A stretch of DNA of 37,944 bases from JBCCFW01 sp039029535 (GCA_039029535.1 JBCCFW010000058.1:1-37944); one strand, 5' to 3'. Positions 9,054 through 17,409 are shown, counted from the stretch's first letter. Notes: a model not told the origin generated them from the sequence alone. A program made the numbers and translations.

Positions 9054-10255
9054 CCTGGCGTCACTCGCTCCACGAGAGCCTGACGGAGCTCTCGCGTCAG
9101 GGCCTGCGGAGCGTGCTCACCCTGCTCGGGTTGGTCGTGGGCGTGGCGGCCGTGGTGGGGATGAGCTCGCTGACCGAAGGGGCCCGACTCGAGACCCTGC
9201 TGCATGCCGAGAGCTGGGGACTGCGCTCGGTCCGGGTGCGCGCTCGATCGACGAGCGGTCCCGATGCCCGTGCCGACGGTGCCCTCGAGGCGCTGGCGCG
9301 TCGGCTGCACGGTCGTGATGAGGTCGACGAGCTCGCGCCCCGTCTCTGCGTCGACGCGACGGCGCGGGTGGGCTCGAGCTCGTCGCCTGCCCGCGTGGTC
9401 GGGACTCGGGGGACGCACGTCGACGTCATGGGTCAGGTCGTCGCGGAGGGGCGCGCGCTGCATCCGGACGACGCTCGACGACACCGCCCCGTGACGGTCG
9501 TGTCGGGCGAGCTCGCGGCGCGGCTCTGGCCGCAGCGGTCGGCGCTGGGCGAGAGCGTGCGGGTCGGTGACTTGCGCTTCGAGGTCGTCGGGGTGCTGGC
9601 GCGGCCGACCAGCACGGCCTGGACGCCTCCCGGGCTCGACGATGCCCTGGCCGGCAGCGAGCTGCTCGTGCCGCTCACCACGCTGCGCGAGCGCTGGCCC
9701 CTGCGTCGACCCTGGGACGAGCTGCGGCTCACCGCCGCCGACGGCGTCGGTGCGCGAGGGCTGGCGAGCGTGATCGAGGACGAGCGACGGGGCCTGGGCC
9801 TGCCGGCAGCACGGGTCGAGGTGGTCGTGCCCGAGGAGCGGCTCACGCAGGCACGCGAGGGTCAGCGGGTGTTCCACTCGGTGCTCTTCGGGATCGCTTC
9901 CCTCTCGCTTCTGGTGGGAGGGATCGGCATCATGAACGTCATGTTGATGACCGTCGTTCAGCGAGCAGGCGAGATCGGGTTGCGCCGTGCCGTGGGCGCG
10001 CGACGGCGCGACGTCGTGCAGCAGTTCCTGCTCGAGTCGGCCCTGCTCGCGACGACCGGGGGTGCCCTCGGCCTGCTCTTGGGGGTCGGGCTGGCGGCCG
10101 TGTTGTCGGCTCGGGCCGGCTGGCTGACCGTCGTCTCGCCGGCCACCGCGGCCCTGGCGCTGGGCTCCGCGGTGACGACCGGCCTGCTGTTCGGAGCCTG
10201 GCCGGCGGCGCGGGCGGCCGCGCTCGACCCGGTCGAGGCGCTGCGGCGTGAGTGA
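9050..10255 (+). CDS. MacB/FtsX-type ABC transporter permease, no ATPase domain
   Basis: This 401-residue permease has the FtsX/MacB architecture. A first membrane helix follows the N-terminal segment LTELSRQGLRSVLTLLGLVVGV. A large periplasmic MacB_PCD-like domain covers about 45-280. Three closing helices follow; the first carries LLVGGIGIMNVMLMTVVQRAGEIGLRRAVGARRRDV, typical of MacB/LolC/FtsX proteins. The family moves substrates from the periplasm or outer leaflet by mechanotransmission. GTG at 9050 overlaps the previous stop (GTGA); the frame is open further upstream but that part lies inside the adaptor gene. The usual N-terminal or neighbouring ATPase is absent. Confidence 0.88.
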   Translation: MTWRHSLHESLTELSRQGLRSVLTLLGLVVGVAAVVGMSSLTEGARLETLLHAESWGLRSVRVRARSTSGPDARADGALEALARRLHGRDEVDELAPRLCVDATARVGSSSSPARVVGTRGTHVDVMGQVVAEGRALHPDDARRHRPVTVVSGELAARLWPQRSALGESVRVGDLRFEVVGVLARPTSTAWTPPGLDDALAGSELLVPLTTLRERWPLRRPWDELRLTAADGVGARGLASVIEDERRGLGLPAARVEVVVPEERLTQAREGQRVFHSVLFGIASLSLLVGGIGIMNVMLMTVVQRAGEIGLRRAVGARRRDVVQQFLLESALLATTGGALGLLLGVGLAAVLSARAGWLTVVSPATAALALGSAVTTGLLFGAWPAARAAALDPVEALRRE

Positions 10256-10745
10256 TCCTGCGCCCAGCTCCGACACCGCGTCCGTCGAGGGCTCGGAGGA
10301 GGTCCGAGAAGCGGCCACCCGGGTGCAGGAGGCCTGGCGACTGGTCCGCGACGTCGGCCTGGCGCTCGGGATCGTGGTGGCCCTGGGCGTCTTCGTCGTG
10401 GCTCCCTACCGCGTCGAGGGTGACTCGATGCTGCCAGCCCTCGAACGCGGTGACCGCCTTCTCGTCGAGAAGCTGAGCCGGCGTCTTGGCGCACCGGAGC
10501 CGGGGACCATCGTCATCCTGCGCTCGCCGGAGGGAGCGGTCCTGGTGAAGCGAGTCGCTGCGGCGCCGGACGGGCAGACCGTCCCGGAGGGGGAGCTCTG
10601 GGTCCTGGGCGACAACGCCGCGGCGAGCCGGGATTCCCGGCACTTCGGCCCCGTCCCCGGGGAGCAGGTCGTCGGCCGGGCGGCCTGGAGGTACTGGCCA
10701 CCGGGTCGGATCGGCCGGATCGAGGGAGCTCCGGAGGAGGACTGA
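10248..10745 (+). CDS. lepB: Signal peptidase I
   Basis: This membrane protease removes signal peptides from exported proteins. The 165-residue protein has one transmembrane helix (about 35-53) followed by the catalytic domain. Ser60 in VEGDSMLPAL is the nucleophile and Lys101 in VLVKRV is the general base; box E (GDNAAASRDSRHFGPV, about 121-136) is intact. It is short, lacking the large insert of the E. coli enzyme. GTG at 10248 overlaps the permease gene by eight bases, so it is probably the last gene of the exporter operon. Whether it serves that exporter specifically is unknown. Confidence 0.9.
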   Translation: MSDPAPSSDTASVEGSEEVREAATRVQEAWRLVRDVGLALGIVVALGVFVVAPYRVEGDSMLPALERGDRLLVEKLSRRLGAPEPGTIVILRSPEGAVLVKRVAAAPDGQTVPEGELWVLGDNAAASRDSRHFGPVPGEQVVGRAAWRYWPPGRIGRIEGAPEED

Positions 10746-10836
10746 GCACCCTCGGGAGCCGGGGGAGGGGGACCTGGGTCGAGGTTCCGTCCTATCGGGT
10801 CCCGTTCGGTCTTTCTTGCGACCGCGCGCTTCTCCT

Positions 10837-10849
10837 TGTCATGATGACA
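10837..10849. promoter_or_regulatory. Operator-like dyad TGTCAT-G-ATGACA upstream of the importer
   Basis: This 13-base dyad has perfect 6-base arms around a central G. Its core is GTCA-N3-TGAC, the same motif that occurs three times at 23911-23953. A GATAAT sequence lies at 10864-10869, so the dyad would be centred near -33 of a start around 10876. That position suits a repressor, or an activator replacing a missing -35 box. The core match to the other site is seen directly; the regulatory role is inferred. Confidence 0.45.
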
Positions 10850-10906
10850 TTTACGCGCGAGTCGATAATTCACCGAGTTCCGACCTTCGTCCCCGGAGGC
10901 CTCGTC

Positions 10907-12577
10907 ATGCTGCGCCCACGACCCGAGCTGCTCCTGACCCTTCTCGCCCTGACCTGCTTCTCGTGCGGGGGAGGTGGTCATCGGCCGGACGCTCCCGGCG
11001 GTGGCAGCGACGAGCCCGGCGCCGACACCCTGGTCTTCGCGCGGCAGTCCGACTCCGAGAGCCTCATCTCGGTGGTCTACCAGAGCGCCAGCGACAACGA
11101 CCTCATCGTCAACATGTTCGAGTCGCTCACCGACTCGTCCTTCGACTGTCGTCTCGAGCACCCGCCGGGGCTCGCCGAGCGCTACGAGCATCCCGAGGAC
11201 GGGCTCTCGATCACCTACCACCTGCGCAAGGACGCGGTCTGGTCCGACGGCACGCCCATCACCGCGGCCGACGTCGCCTTCACCTACGACCTCATCGCCG
11301 ACCCCGCCGTTGCCTCGCCGCGCATCTCCTACACCGAGAAGATGCTCCCGGACGCGCGGCCCCGCGTCCTCGATGACCACACGGTCCGCTTCGAATTCAC
11401 GCAGGCCTACGACCGCCAGACGCAGATGTCGCACACGGGGATGGCCATCGTCCCGAAGCACGCGCTCGAGAAGTACGACCGGGCCAGCCTGCGTGGCACC
11501 GACTTCGAGAAGGACCCGGTCGTGTCGGGCCCGTGGAAGCTCCACTCCTGGGAGAAGGGTCAGGCCATCGTCCTGACGCCGAACGACGAGTACTTCGGTC
11601 AGAAGCCGACCCTGCGTCGCGTCATCTTCAAGACCGTGCCCGAGTACGCCGCCCGCGTCATCGAGCTCGAGGGCAACACGGTCGACATGATCGAGAGCTT
11701 CCAGACGGTCGACGACATCGCGGCCATGAAGAAGAACAACCCCGAGATCGAGATGTACCGCCGGGGCTGGCGCTTCATGGACTACGTGGGCTGGAACCTG
11801 CGCAACCCGCTCTTCCAGGACAAGCAGGTGCGGCAGGCCCTCACCCTGGCCATCGACCGCGACAAGATCATCAACGACCTGCTCACCACCCAGGATGGCG
11901 AGAAGCTGGGCAAGGTGGCGGTCTCCTGGATCACGCCCGAGCTCTGTGACTACGAGTCGCAGAACCTCAAGCCCTTCCCGTACGACCTCGAGAAGGCCAA
12001 GCAGATGCTCGACGCCCGGGGCTGGACGGACAGCGACGGCGACGGCGTGCGGGACAAGAACGGCAAGCCCTTCCGCTTCGTGTTGCTGACCAACACGGGC
12101 AACCAGCGTCGCGCCAAGGCCAGCATCATCATCCAGGCCAACCTCAAGGCGGTCGGCGTGGAGGCGCAGCTCCAGTCGGTGGAGAGCAACAACTTCTTCG
12201 AGCGTCTCCGCAAGAAGGACTACGAGGCGGCGCTGGCCGGCTGGTCGGCCGGTCTCTTCGTCGACCCCACCGAGCTCTGGCACTCCGACACCCCGGACCA
12301 CACCTACGAGTTCAACTTCACGTCGTACTCGAACCCGCGGGCGGACGAGCTCATCGAGCGGGGCATGGCGACGCCCGATCTCGAGGCGGTCGCCCCCATC
12401 TGGCAGGAGCTGCAGGAGGTCATCTACGACGACCAGCCCTACACCTTCCTGTACTGGCGCGACGAGGTCGTGGGGCTGCATCAGCGGGTGAGGGACCCGC
12501 AGATCAACATCCTGTCGACCTTCAAGGGCCTGAACGACTGGTGGGTGCCGAGCTCCGAGGTGAAGTTCTCGCACTAG
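10907..12577 (+). CDS. Peptide/oligopeptide-type ABC substrate-binding protein
   Basis: This 556-residue SBP_bac_5 family protein should capture peptides or similar solutes in the periplasm and deliver them to the two permeases downstream. Family segments include YHLRKDAVWSDGTPITAADVAFTYD, the VSGPWKLHSWEKGQ region, VRQALTLAIDRDKII and DPTELWHSD. A short loop, DSDGDGVRDKNG, looks able to bind calcium. The N-terminus is an export signal ending LLALTCFSCGGGG; either Cys17 or Cys20 could be lipidated, but neither lipobox is canonical. ATG at 10907 is chosen because GGAGG sits seven bases before it and it begins the signal. An in-frame ATG at 10841 falls inside the likely promoter region. Confidence 0.9.
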   Translation: MLRPRPELLLTLLALTCFSCGGGGHRPDAPGGGSDEPGADTLVFARQSDSESLISVVYQSASDNDLIVNMFESLTDSSFDCRLEHPPGLAERYEHPEDGLSITYHLRKDAVWSDGTPITAADVAFTYDLIADPAVASPRISYTEKMLPDARPRVLDDHTVRFEFTQAYDRQTQMSHTGMAIVPKHALEKYDRASLRGTDFEKDPVVSGPWKLHSWEKGQAIVLTPNDEYFGQKPTLRRVIFKTVPEYAARVIELEGNTVDMIESFQTVDDIAAMKKNNPEIEMYRRGWRFMDYVGWNLRNPLFQDKQVRQALTLAIDRDKIINDLLTTQDGEKLGKVAVSWITPELCDYESQNLKPFPYDLEKAKQMLDARGWTDSDGDGVRDKNGKPFRFVLLTNTGNQRRAKASIIIQANLKAVGVEAQLQSVESNNFFERLRKKDYEAALAGWSAGLFVDPTELWHSDTPDHTYEFNFTSYSNPRADELIERGMATPDLEAVAPIWQELQEVIYDDQPYTFLYWRDEVVGLHQRVRDPQINILSTFKGLNDWWVPSSEVKFSH

Positions 12578-12621
12578 TCCGGTCCGTCCGAACTCGCCTC
12601 TCGTAGCTCGCGGGCATCGTC

Positions 12622-13593
12622 GTGCTCAACTACATACTCCGCCGTCTCCTGCTGGCCGTTCCGCTGACCCTGGCGGTGGTCACGCTGCTCTTCGTCCTGG
12701 TGGAGCTGGCTCCCGGCAATGCCGCGGACAAGTTCTTCACGCCCGAGACCCCACCGGAGGTCCGGGAGCTCATCGAGAAGAAGTGGGGCCTCGATCGCCC
12801 GGCCCACGAGCGCTACTTCCTCATGATGAAGAACATCATGCTCTCGGCGGACTTCGGTCGTTCGATGGTGCAGGAGAAGCCGGTCACCGAGATCATCGCC
12901 GAGACGCTGCCGAACACGGTCGTGCTCTCGCTGGTCACGCTCCTGGTGGTGTTCGTCGTGGGGGTGTTGTTGGGCACCATCCAGGCCGTGCGGAAGTACG
13001 GGCTCACCGACAACGTCATCACGGCGGTGAGCCTGTTCTTCTACTCGATGCCGGAGTTCTGGCTGGCGCTGATGCTCATGCTGGTCTTCGCGCTCAAGCT
13101 CAAGTGGCTGCCGGCCTCGGGCATGTACGACGTCGTGCTCTACGAGTACCTCACGCCGCTGGCCCGCATCCAGGACCGTCTCATGCACCTCGTGCTGCCG
13201 GGGCTGGCGCTGGGCATCGCGCACTCGGCGGGGACGGCGCGCTACATGCGATCCAGCCTCCTCGAGGTGGTCGGTCAGGACTACATCCGGACGGCTCGGG
13301 CGAAGGGCGTGTCGGAGCGCCGGGTGGTCTTCCGGCACGCCATGCGCAACGCGCTCATCCCGGTCATCACGCTCATGGGGCTCTCGCTGCCGGTCATGTT
13401 CTCGGGCTCGGTCATCGTGGAGAGCATCTTCGCCTGGCCGGGCATGGGGCGGCTCATCATCACCGCCATCCACACTCAGGACGTGCCCCTGCTGGCCGCC
13501 TGCTTCTTCTTCTTCGCCGTGCTCGTGGTGCTCGGCAACTTGCTCGCCGACGTCATGTACGCGGTCGTCGACCCGCGGATCCGGTTCTCGTGA
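12622..13593 (+). CDS. ABC transporter permease, DppB/OppB type
   Basis: This 323-residue inner-membrane permease has about six transmembrane helices, starting with NYILRRLLLAVPLTLAVVTLLF as in DppB. Other family marks are the LAPGNAADKFF segment, LGLDRP-like spacing (WGLDRPAHERY) and the EAA loop for ATPase contact (DYIRTARAKGVSERRVVFRHAMRNALIPV, about 220-250). It begins with GTG at 12622, 44 bases after the binding-protein stop. Its stop overlaps the next start by GTGA. It should form a heterodimeric pore with the downstream permease. Confidence 0.92.
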   Translation: MLNYILRRLLLAVPLTLAVVTLLFVLVELAPGNAADKFFTPETPPEVRELIEKKWGLDRPAHERYFLMMKNIMLSADFGRSMVQEKPVTEIIAETLPNTVVLSLVTLLVVFVVGVLLGTIQAVRKYGLTDNVITAVSLFFYSMPEFWLALMLMLVFALKLKWLPASGMYDVVLYEYLTPLARIQDRLMHLVLPGLALGIAHSAGTARYMRSSLLEVVGQDYIRTARAKGVSERRVVFRHAMRNALIPVITLMGLSLPVMFSGSVIVESIFAWPGMGRLIITAIHTQDVPLLAACFFFFAVLVVLGNLLADVMYAVVDPRIRFS

Positions 13594-14735
13594 GCGCGGA
13601 CCCGAAGGCGCGCATGGGGCTGGTGGTGCCGGGGCTCGGGCACCTCCTCACCGGAGACGTCAAGAACGGCGTCGGGATGCTCCTCGAGCTGGGCGTCCTC
13701 CTGTTGGCGCTGGTGCTGGGCCTCCCGCGCATCGGGAGCCTGCTCTTCCCCGACGCGTCGGCCGGCGGCTTCGCGCTCCATCCCTGGGTGGCGTTGCTGT
13801 CCTGGTTCGGCTTCGCGGCCCTGCTTTGGTACTTCGCGCGGCAGCACGCGCAGCCCGACAAGAACGTGTCGCGCGAGAACCAGTCGCAGTGGCAGCTCGT
13901 CTGGCGTCAGTTCAAGAAGAACCGCATGGGCGTCATCGGCCTGCACTGCGTCGTGCTGCTGGCCATGGTCACCCTGCTCACGCCCTTCCTGGCGCCGCAC
14001 GACCCCGACCTGCTCGACGTCGGCCCGCAGAAGTCGTCCCCGAGCCTGTCCTTCCTCATGGGGACCGACGAGTTCGGTCGCGACATGCTCTCGCGCCTGC
14101 TCTACGGAGCGCGCATCTCGCTCTCCATCGGCTTCCTGGCGGTCGTCATCTCGGGCACCTTCGGGGCGATCTGGGGGGCGATGTCGGGCTACTTCGGCGG
14201 TCGGGTCGACACGGTCATGGTCTGGCTGACCGACTTCATGCTCTCGATGCCGCGCCTGGTGCTCGTGCTGACCATCGTCGGCCTGTTCCGACCGAGCGGA
14301 GCGGGGGGCATCTATCTCATCGTGCTCGTGCTGGGGCTCACCGGCTGGATGGGGGTGAGCCGCATCGTCCGTGGCCTGGTGCTCTCGCTCAAGGAGCAGG
14401 ACTTCATCCAGGCGGCACGAGCGCTGGGTCAGCAGCCGTCGATCATCATCCTCAAGCACCTCATCCCCAACGCCATCGCGCCGGTCATCGTCCACGCGAC
14501 CCTGGGCGTGGGGAACACCATCCTCACCGAGGCAGCGCTCTCGTTCCTCGGCCTGGGCGTGCCGCCACCCATCTCGACCTGGGGCTCCATCGTCAACGAC
14601 GGTCGTGAGTTCCTGCGCACCCTGCCGTGGATCGCGGCCTTCCCCGGCCTGCTCATCGTCTTCGCGGTGACGAGCTTCAACATGCTCGGTGACGGCCTGC
14701 GCGACGCGCTGGACCCGAAGCTGCGGAGCCGCTGA
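13590..14735 (+). CDS. ABC transporter permease, DppC/OppC type, with extra N-terminal membrane domain
   Basis: The C-terminal part of this 381-residue protein (about 100-381) is a standard DppC permease: FKKNRMGVIGLHCVV, the HGTDEFGRD-like segment MGTDEFGRDMLSRLLYGAR, and the EAA loop QDFIQAARALGQQPSIIILKHLIPNAIAP. It is preceded by an extra 85 residues or so with two hydrophobic helices and the motif VVPGLGHLLTGDVKNGVGML. That motif resembles the Pro-Gly-Leu-Gly-(Gln/His)-hairpin of small TM2-like membrane proteins. GTG at 13590 overlaps the previous stop (GTGA), which supports the long start. No ATPase gene follows; the next gene is convergent, 15 bases away. Confidence 0.9.
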   Translation: MSADPKARMGLVVPGLGHLLTGDVKNGVGMLLELGVLLLALVLGLPRIGSLLFPDASAGGFALHPWVALLSWFGFAALLWYFARQHAQPDKNVSRENQSQWQLVWRQFKKNRMGVIGLHCVVLLAMVTLLTPFLAPHDPDLLDVGPQKSSPSLSFLMGTDEFGRDMLSRLLYGARISLSIGFLAVVISGTFGAIWGAMSGYFGGRVDTVMVWLTDFMLSMPRLVLVLTIVGLFRPSGAGGIYLIVLVLGLTGWMGVSRIVRGLVLSLKEQDFIQAARALGQQPSIIILKHLIPNAIAPVIVHATLGVGNTILTEAALSFLGLGVPPPISTWGSIVNDGREFLRTLPWIAAFPGLLIVFAVTSFNMLGDGLRDALDPKLRSR

Positions 14736-14750
14736 GGGCTCGTTCCCCGG

Positions 14751-15698
14751 TCAGTCCTCGAAGCGCGCGATCGCCTGACGCTTCCGGTTCACCCGCAGCT
14801 CGAGCACGTCCGGACGGGAGTAGTGACCGGCCGGATCGAAGTTCTGGCGTTCGCGTCGGACCAGCTCGGGATCGAGCTCGGCAACCCGCAGGCCCTCTTC
14901 ACCGACCAGCGGCTCGAGCACGAAGCTCCCGTCGGGGGCGCAGAGGCAGCTCCCACCGTTGCCCAAGAAGCCGGGGCGCTGCTCCAGGATGCGCTCGCGC
15001 TGCGGGAAGTCCTCGGGGATGTCTTCGGGGCGCAACACGCCGGAGGAGCTGGCGACATAGGAGCGCCCCTCCTTGGCGAGGAAGGGCGTGATGTCCTCGG
15101 TGTTGCGAAGCTGACCCGGCCAGAGGGCGAGATGGAGGTCTTCGCCCTGAGCATGGAAGGCCGCTCGCGCCAGGGGCATCCAGTTCTCCCAGCAATTGAG
15201 GGTGCCGACGGTGAAGGGTCCGCAGGGATGCACGCGGAGCCCGTGGCCGTCGCCGGGAGCCCAGGCCAGCCGCTCCTCGAAGGTGGGGACGAGCTTGCGA
15301 TGGATCGAGGCCAGCTCGCCACGGGCGTCGATGGTGACGGCCGCGCAGTAGAGGCTGTGGCCGGAGCGGTCGGCCGCGCGCTCGATGCAGCCGAGGACGA
15401 TCATCATCCCGTGCTCGCGGGCGAGCTGGCAGAGCCCGTCGAGGTGGCCTGCGTCGGTGTCGACGGCCTCGCGGGAGTAGAGCGCGAAGAGCTCCTTCTG
15501 GACGTCGTCGTTGAAGCGGGCGCCGTCGGTGAGCTCGAGCCAGAAGGGATAGCCCGGAACGAGCGCCTCGCTGAAGACGAGGAGATCGGCGCCCTGGCAC
15601 GCGGCGTCCTCGGTGGTCGCGAGGACCTTGTCGAGCGTGGCGGCGCGGTCGAGCCAGACCGGGGCGAGCTGGGCGAGTCCGAGAGTGAGGTGCGTCAT
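14751..15698 (-). CDS. Nitrilase / carbon-nitrogen hydrolase family enzyme
   Basis: This 315-residue enzyme belongs to the C-N hydrolase superfamily. The Glu-Lys-Cys triad is visible: Glu44 in FSEALVPGYP, Lys135 in HRKLVPT and Cys169 in GTLNCWENW. The Cys-Trp-Glu-Asn context is that of true nitrilases, which hydrolyse organic nitriles to acids and ammonia, rather than amidases or N-carbamoylases. Related cyanide-degrading enzymes share the motif, so the substrate is not fixed. ATG at 14751's partner end, 15698, is the only start that keeps the family N-terminus (LTLGLAQLAPVW). It sits between an importer on one side and a nucleotidyltransferase on the other, with no obvious pathway partner. 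Confidence 0.9.
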   Translation of the reverse strand: MTHLTLGLAQLAPVWLDRAATLDKVLATTEDAACQGADLLVFSEALVPGYPFWLELTDGARFNDDVQKELFALYSREAVDTDAGHLDGLCQLAREHGMMIVLGCIERAADRSGHSLYCAAVTIDARGELASIHRKLVPTFEERLAWAPGDGHGLRVHPCGPFTVGTLNCWENWMPLARAAFHAQGEDLHLALWPGQLRNTEDITPFLAKEGRSYVASSSGVLRPEDIPEDFPQRERILEQRPGFLGNGGSCLCAPDGSFVLEPLVGEEGLRVAELDPELVRRERQNFDPAGHYSRPDVLELRVNRKRQAIARFED

Positions 15699-15732
15699 CC
15701 ACCGAGGGTAACCCGCCCGTGCTGCTCGCGGA

Positions 15733-16149
15733 CTAGACGCCGCTGAGGCGTCTCCACGGTCCGAACAGCACGCGGTAGCCGTCGCGCAGCACGCGCTCGG
15801 TGCCCGGGTCGAAGGGGGGCTCGGCCCAGTCGGGTGTCGTCAGCCCGAACTCGACCTCGAGACCGCCGCGGTAGAACGCCCGGAGCGAGGTGAGACGTCC
15901 ATGGCGCTCCACTCGGTGACGCTCGAGGATGCCAAAGCGTCGCAACCACTCATCGTTGTCGAGGAGAGCTCGGGGGCTGGGCGTGAGGATCACGAAATCG
16001 ACGTCCGAGTTCGCGCGTGCCGTGCCCCTCGCCCGAGAACCGACGAGCAGCACGGCCACGACCGGTGGGGCGGCGCGGGCCCAGGCCGTCACCCCTGCCA
16101 GCAGCGCCTGCACGGCGCCGGCCGGCTGGGCGCCTGGGGCCTCGAGCAT
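15733..16149 (-). CDS. Small nucleotidyltransferase-domain protein
   Basis: The protein carries the MNT-type nucleotidyltransferase motif VGSRARGTARANSDVDFVIL, with the Gly-Ser and Asp-x-Asp residues needed to bind nucleotide and metal. Members of this superfamily include toxin-antitoxin MntA proteins and aminoglycoside-modifying enzymes. I see no HEPN partner gene beside it, so the role is open. ATG at 16149 has GAGG five bases upstream and gives 138 residues. ATG at 16182 or an open frame from 16407 are alternatives, but those extra residues have no family match I can see. The gap to hemC upstream is 297 bases. Confidence 0.75.
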   Translation of the reverse strand: MLEAPGAQPAGAVQALLAGVTAWARAAPPVVAVLLVGSRARGTARANSDVDFVILTPSPRALLDNDEWLRRFGILERHRVERHGRLTSLRAFYRGGLEVEFGLTTPDWAEPPFDPGTERVLRDGYRVLFGPWRRLSGV

Positions 16150-16446
16150 CGAAGCCTCACTGCGATTCCCAGCAGCCGCCATCGGAGAGCCCCCGTTCGT
16201 TTGATGCGATCGACCGGAAGACCGGTAGGTCACCCCTGTCTCGAAGCTACGCCGTTCCGGCTTCGAGAGATCCCATCCGTGCTCCCTCACGGTCTCCCAT
16301 CCGTCGTCGCCGGGGCACTTCGTCTCGACCTGCGTCCCGCTTGCGACGGTTCCTACCTTGGACTTTCGCCGTTCTTGCGGCGAAGTCAAGCGAGCTGAGA
16401 GCGGCACGAAATCCCGGCGGCGTTGCGGGAGCGTCCTATCTGACTC
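16150..16446. other. Intergenic region with a hairpin, hemC to nucleotidyltransferase
   Basis: This 297-base stretch has no convincing gene. TCTCGAAGC at 16239-16247 pairs perfectly with GCTTCGAGA at 16260-16268 around a 12-base loop. A smaller dyad, ACCGG-AAGA-CCGGT, lies at 16212-16225. Neither is followed by a U-tract on the minus strand. The hairpin is about 180 bases past the hemC stop and 90 before the nucleotidyltransferase start, so it could be a weak terminator or a leader structure. Confidence 0.4.
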
Positions 16447-17409
16447 TCAGCCCCACCAGGGACGTGCGGGCGTCGCGACCGGCTCGGAGCTCGGGGACGG
16501 GCGTTCGACCGAGTCGGACGACAGCGTCGTGACCGCCCGCTCGAGCAAGGCGTCGGCTTCACCCTCGCCGTCGAAGTGATGCCAGCAGCCGTCGTCGGTG
16601 CGCTGCCCAGCGGTCAGGTGGAGGCGGCCGTCGGTGCCGCCCGCCGCGCGGGCCCAGGCGCCGAGCGCCGCGTGGCAGCCGGCCTCGAGACGGGCGAGGA
16701 CCTGTCGCTCGAGCGCCACGGTCGACGTCCGCAGCGCGTCGGACAGTGGAGCCAGCCGGGCCAGCGTCGCGTCGTCACCTTCGCGCAGCTCGAGCCCCAG
16801 CGCGCCCTGACCGGGAGCCGGAAGCCAGCGGGCCGGAGCGAGATCGAAGGCGACCAGGGGAGACGGGTCGAGACCGAGACGGGTGAGACCTGCGCGAGCG
16901 AGCAGGACGGCGTCGACCTCACCGTCGATGCACTTCTGAAGACGAGTGGGCACGTTGCCCCGGAAGCGCTCCGGCACCCGGCAATCGGGGCGCAGTCGGG
17001 TGAGCAGGGCCTCGCGTCGGGGCGACGACGTGCCGACCACGGAGCCCTCGGCCAGCGACAGCTCGCGCTCGGTGTCGACGTGGCCGGGGCGGACCAGCAA
17101 GACGTCGCCGACGTCGCTGCGCTCCGGGACCGGGCCGAGGGCGAGACCCGCCGGCACGGTGGTCGGCAGGTCCTTGAGCGAGTGCACCGCGAGATCGACT
17201 TGCTCGTCCAGCAGGGCGCGCTCCAGCTCGCGCGTGAACAGCCCCGGCGTCTCGGCACCGTCGAGACGGATGTCCGTGCGTTGGTCGCCCTGGGTCTTGA
17301 TGATGACGAGCTCGATGTTCTCCTCGCCGAGGAGATGACGGACGCGACGCGCTTGCCAGAGCGCGAGGTCGCTGCCCCGCGTGCCGATCTTCAGGACGCT
17401 CTCACTCAC
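16447..17409 (-). CDS. hemC: Hydroxymethylbilane synthase (porphobilinogen deaminase)
   Basis: HemC joins four porphobilinogen molecules into hydroxymethylbilane in haem synthesis. The 320-residue protein keeps the family motifs: GTRGSDLALWQA (9-20), VHSLKDLPT (75-83), GTSSPRR (126-132), the RGNVPTRL segment, and LPAPGQGALG. Cys245 in LEAGCHAALG is the site that holds the dipyrromethane cofactor. It starts at GTG 17409, overlapping the hemA stop (GTGA). It is the last gene of the five-gene hem operon. Confidence 0.96.
   Translation of the reverse strand: MSESVLKIGTRGSDLALWQARRVRHLLGEENIELVIIKTQGDQRTDIRLDGAETPGLFTRELERALLDEQVDLAVHSLKDLPTTVPAGLALGPVPERSDVGDVLLVRPGHVDTERELSLAEGSVVGTSSPRREALLTRLRPDCRVPERFRGNVPTRLQKCIDGEVDAVLLARAGLTRLGLDPSPLVAFDLAPARWLPAPGQGALGLELREGDDATLARLAPLSDALRTSTVALERQVLARLEAGCHAALGAWARAAGGTDGRLHLTAGQRTDDGCWHHFDGEGEADALLERAVTTLSSDSVERPSPSSEPVATPARPWWG

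Noticed and set aside
10808..10819. Possible sigma-54 promoter upstream of the importer (GG...GC)
   Set aside because: The GG and GC are only eight bases apart instead of ten and the flanking bases do not match.
12783..14735. A 650-codon start for the DppC-type permease
   Set aside because: The first 269 codons are an out-of-frame reading of the DppB-type gene; GTG at 13590 overlaps its stop.
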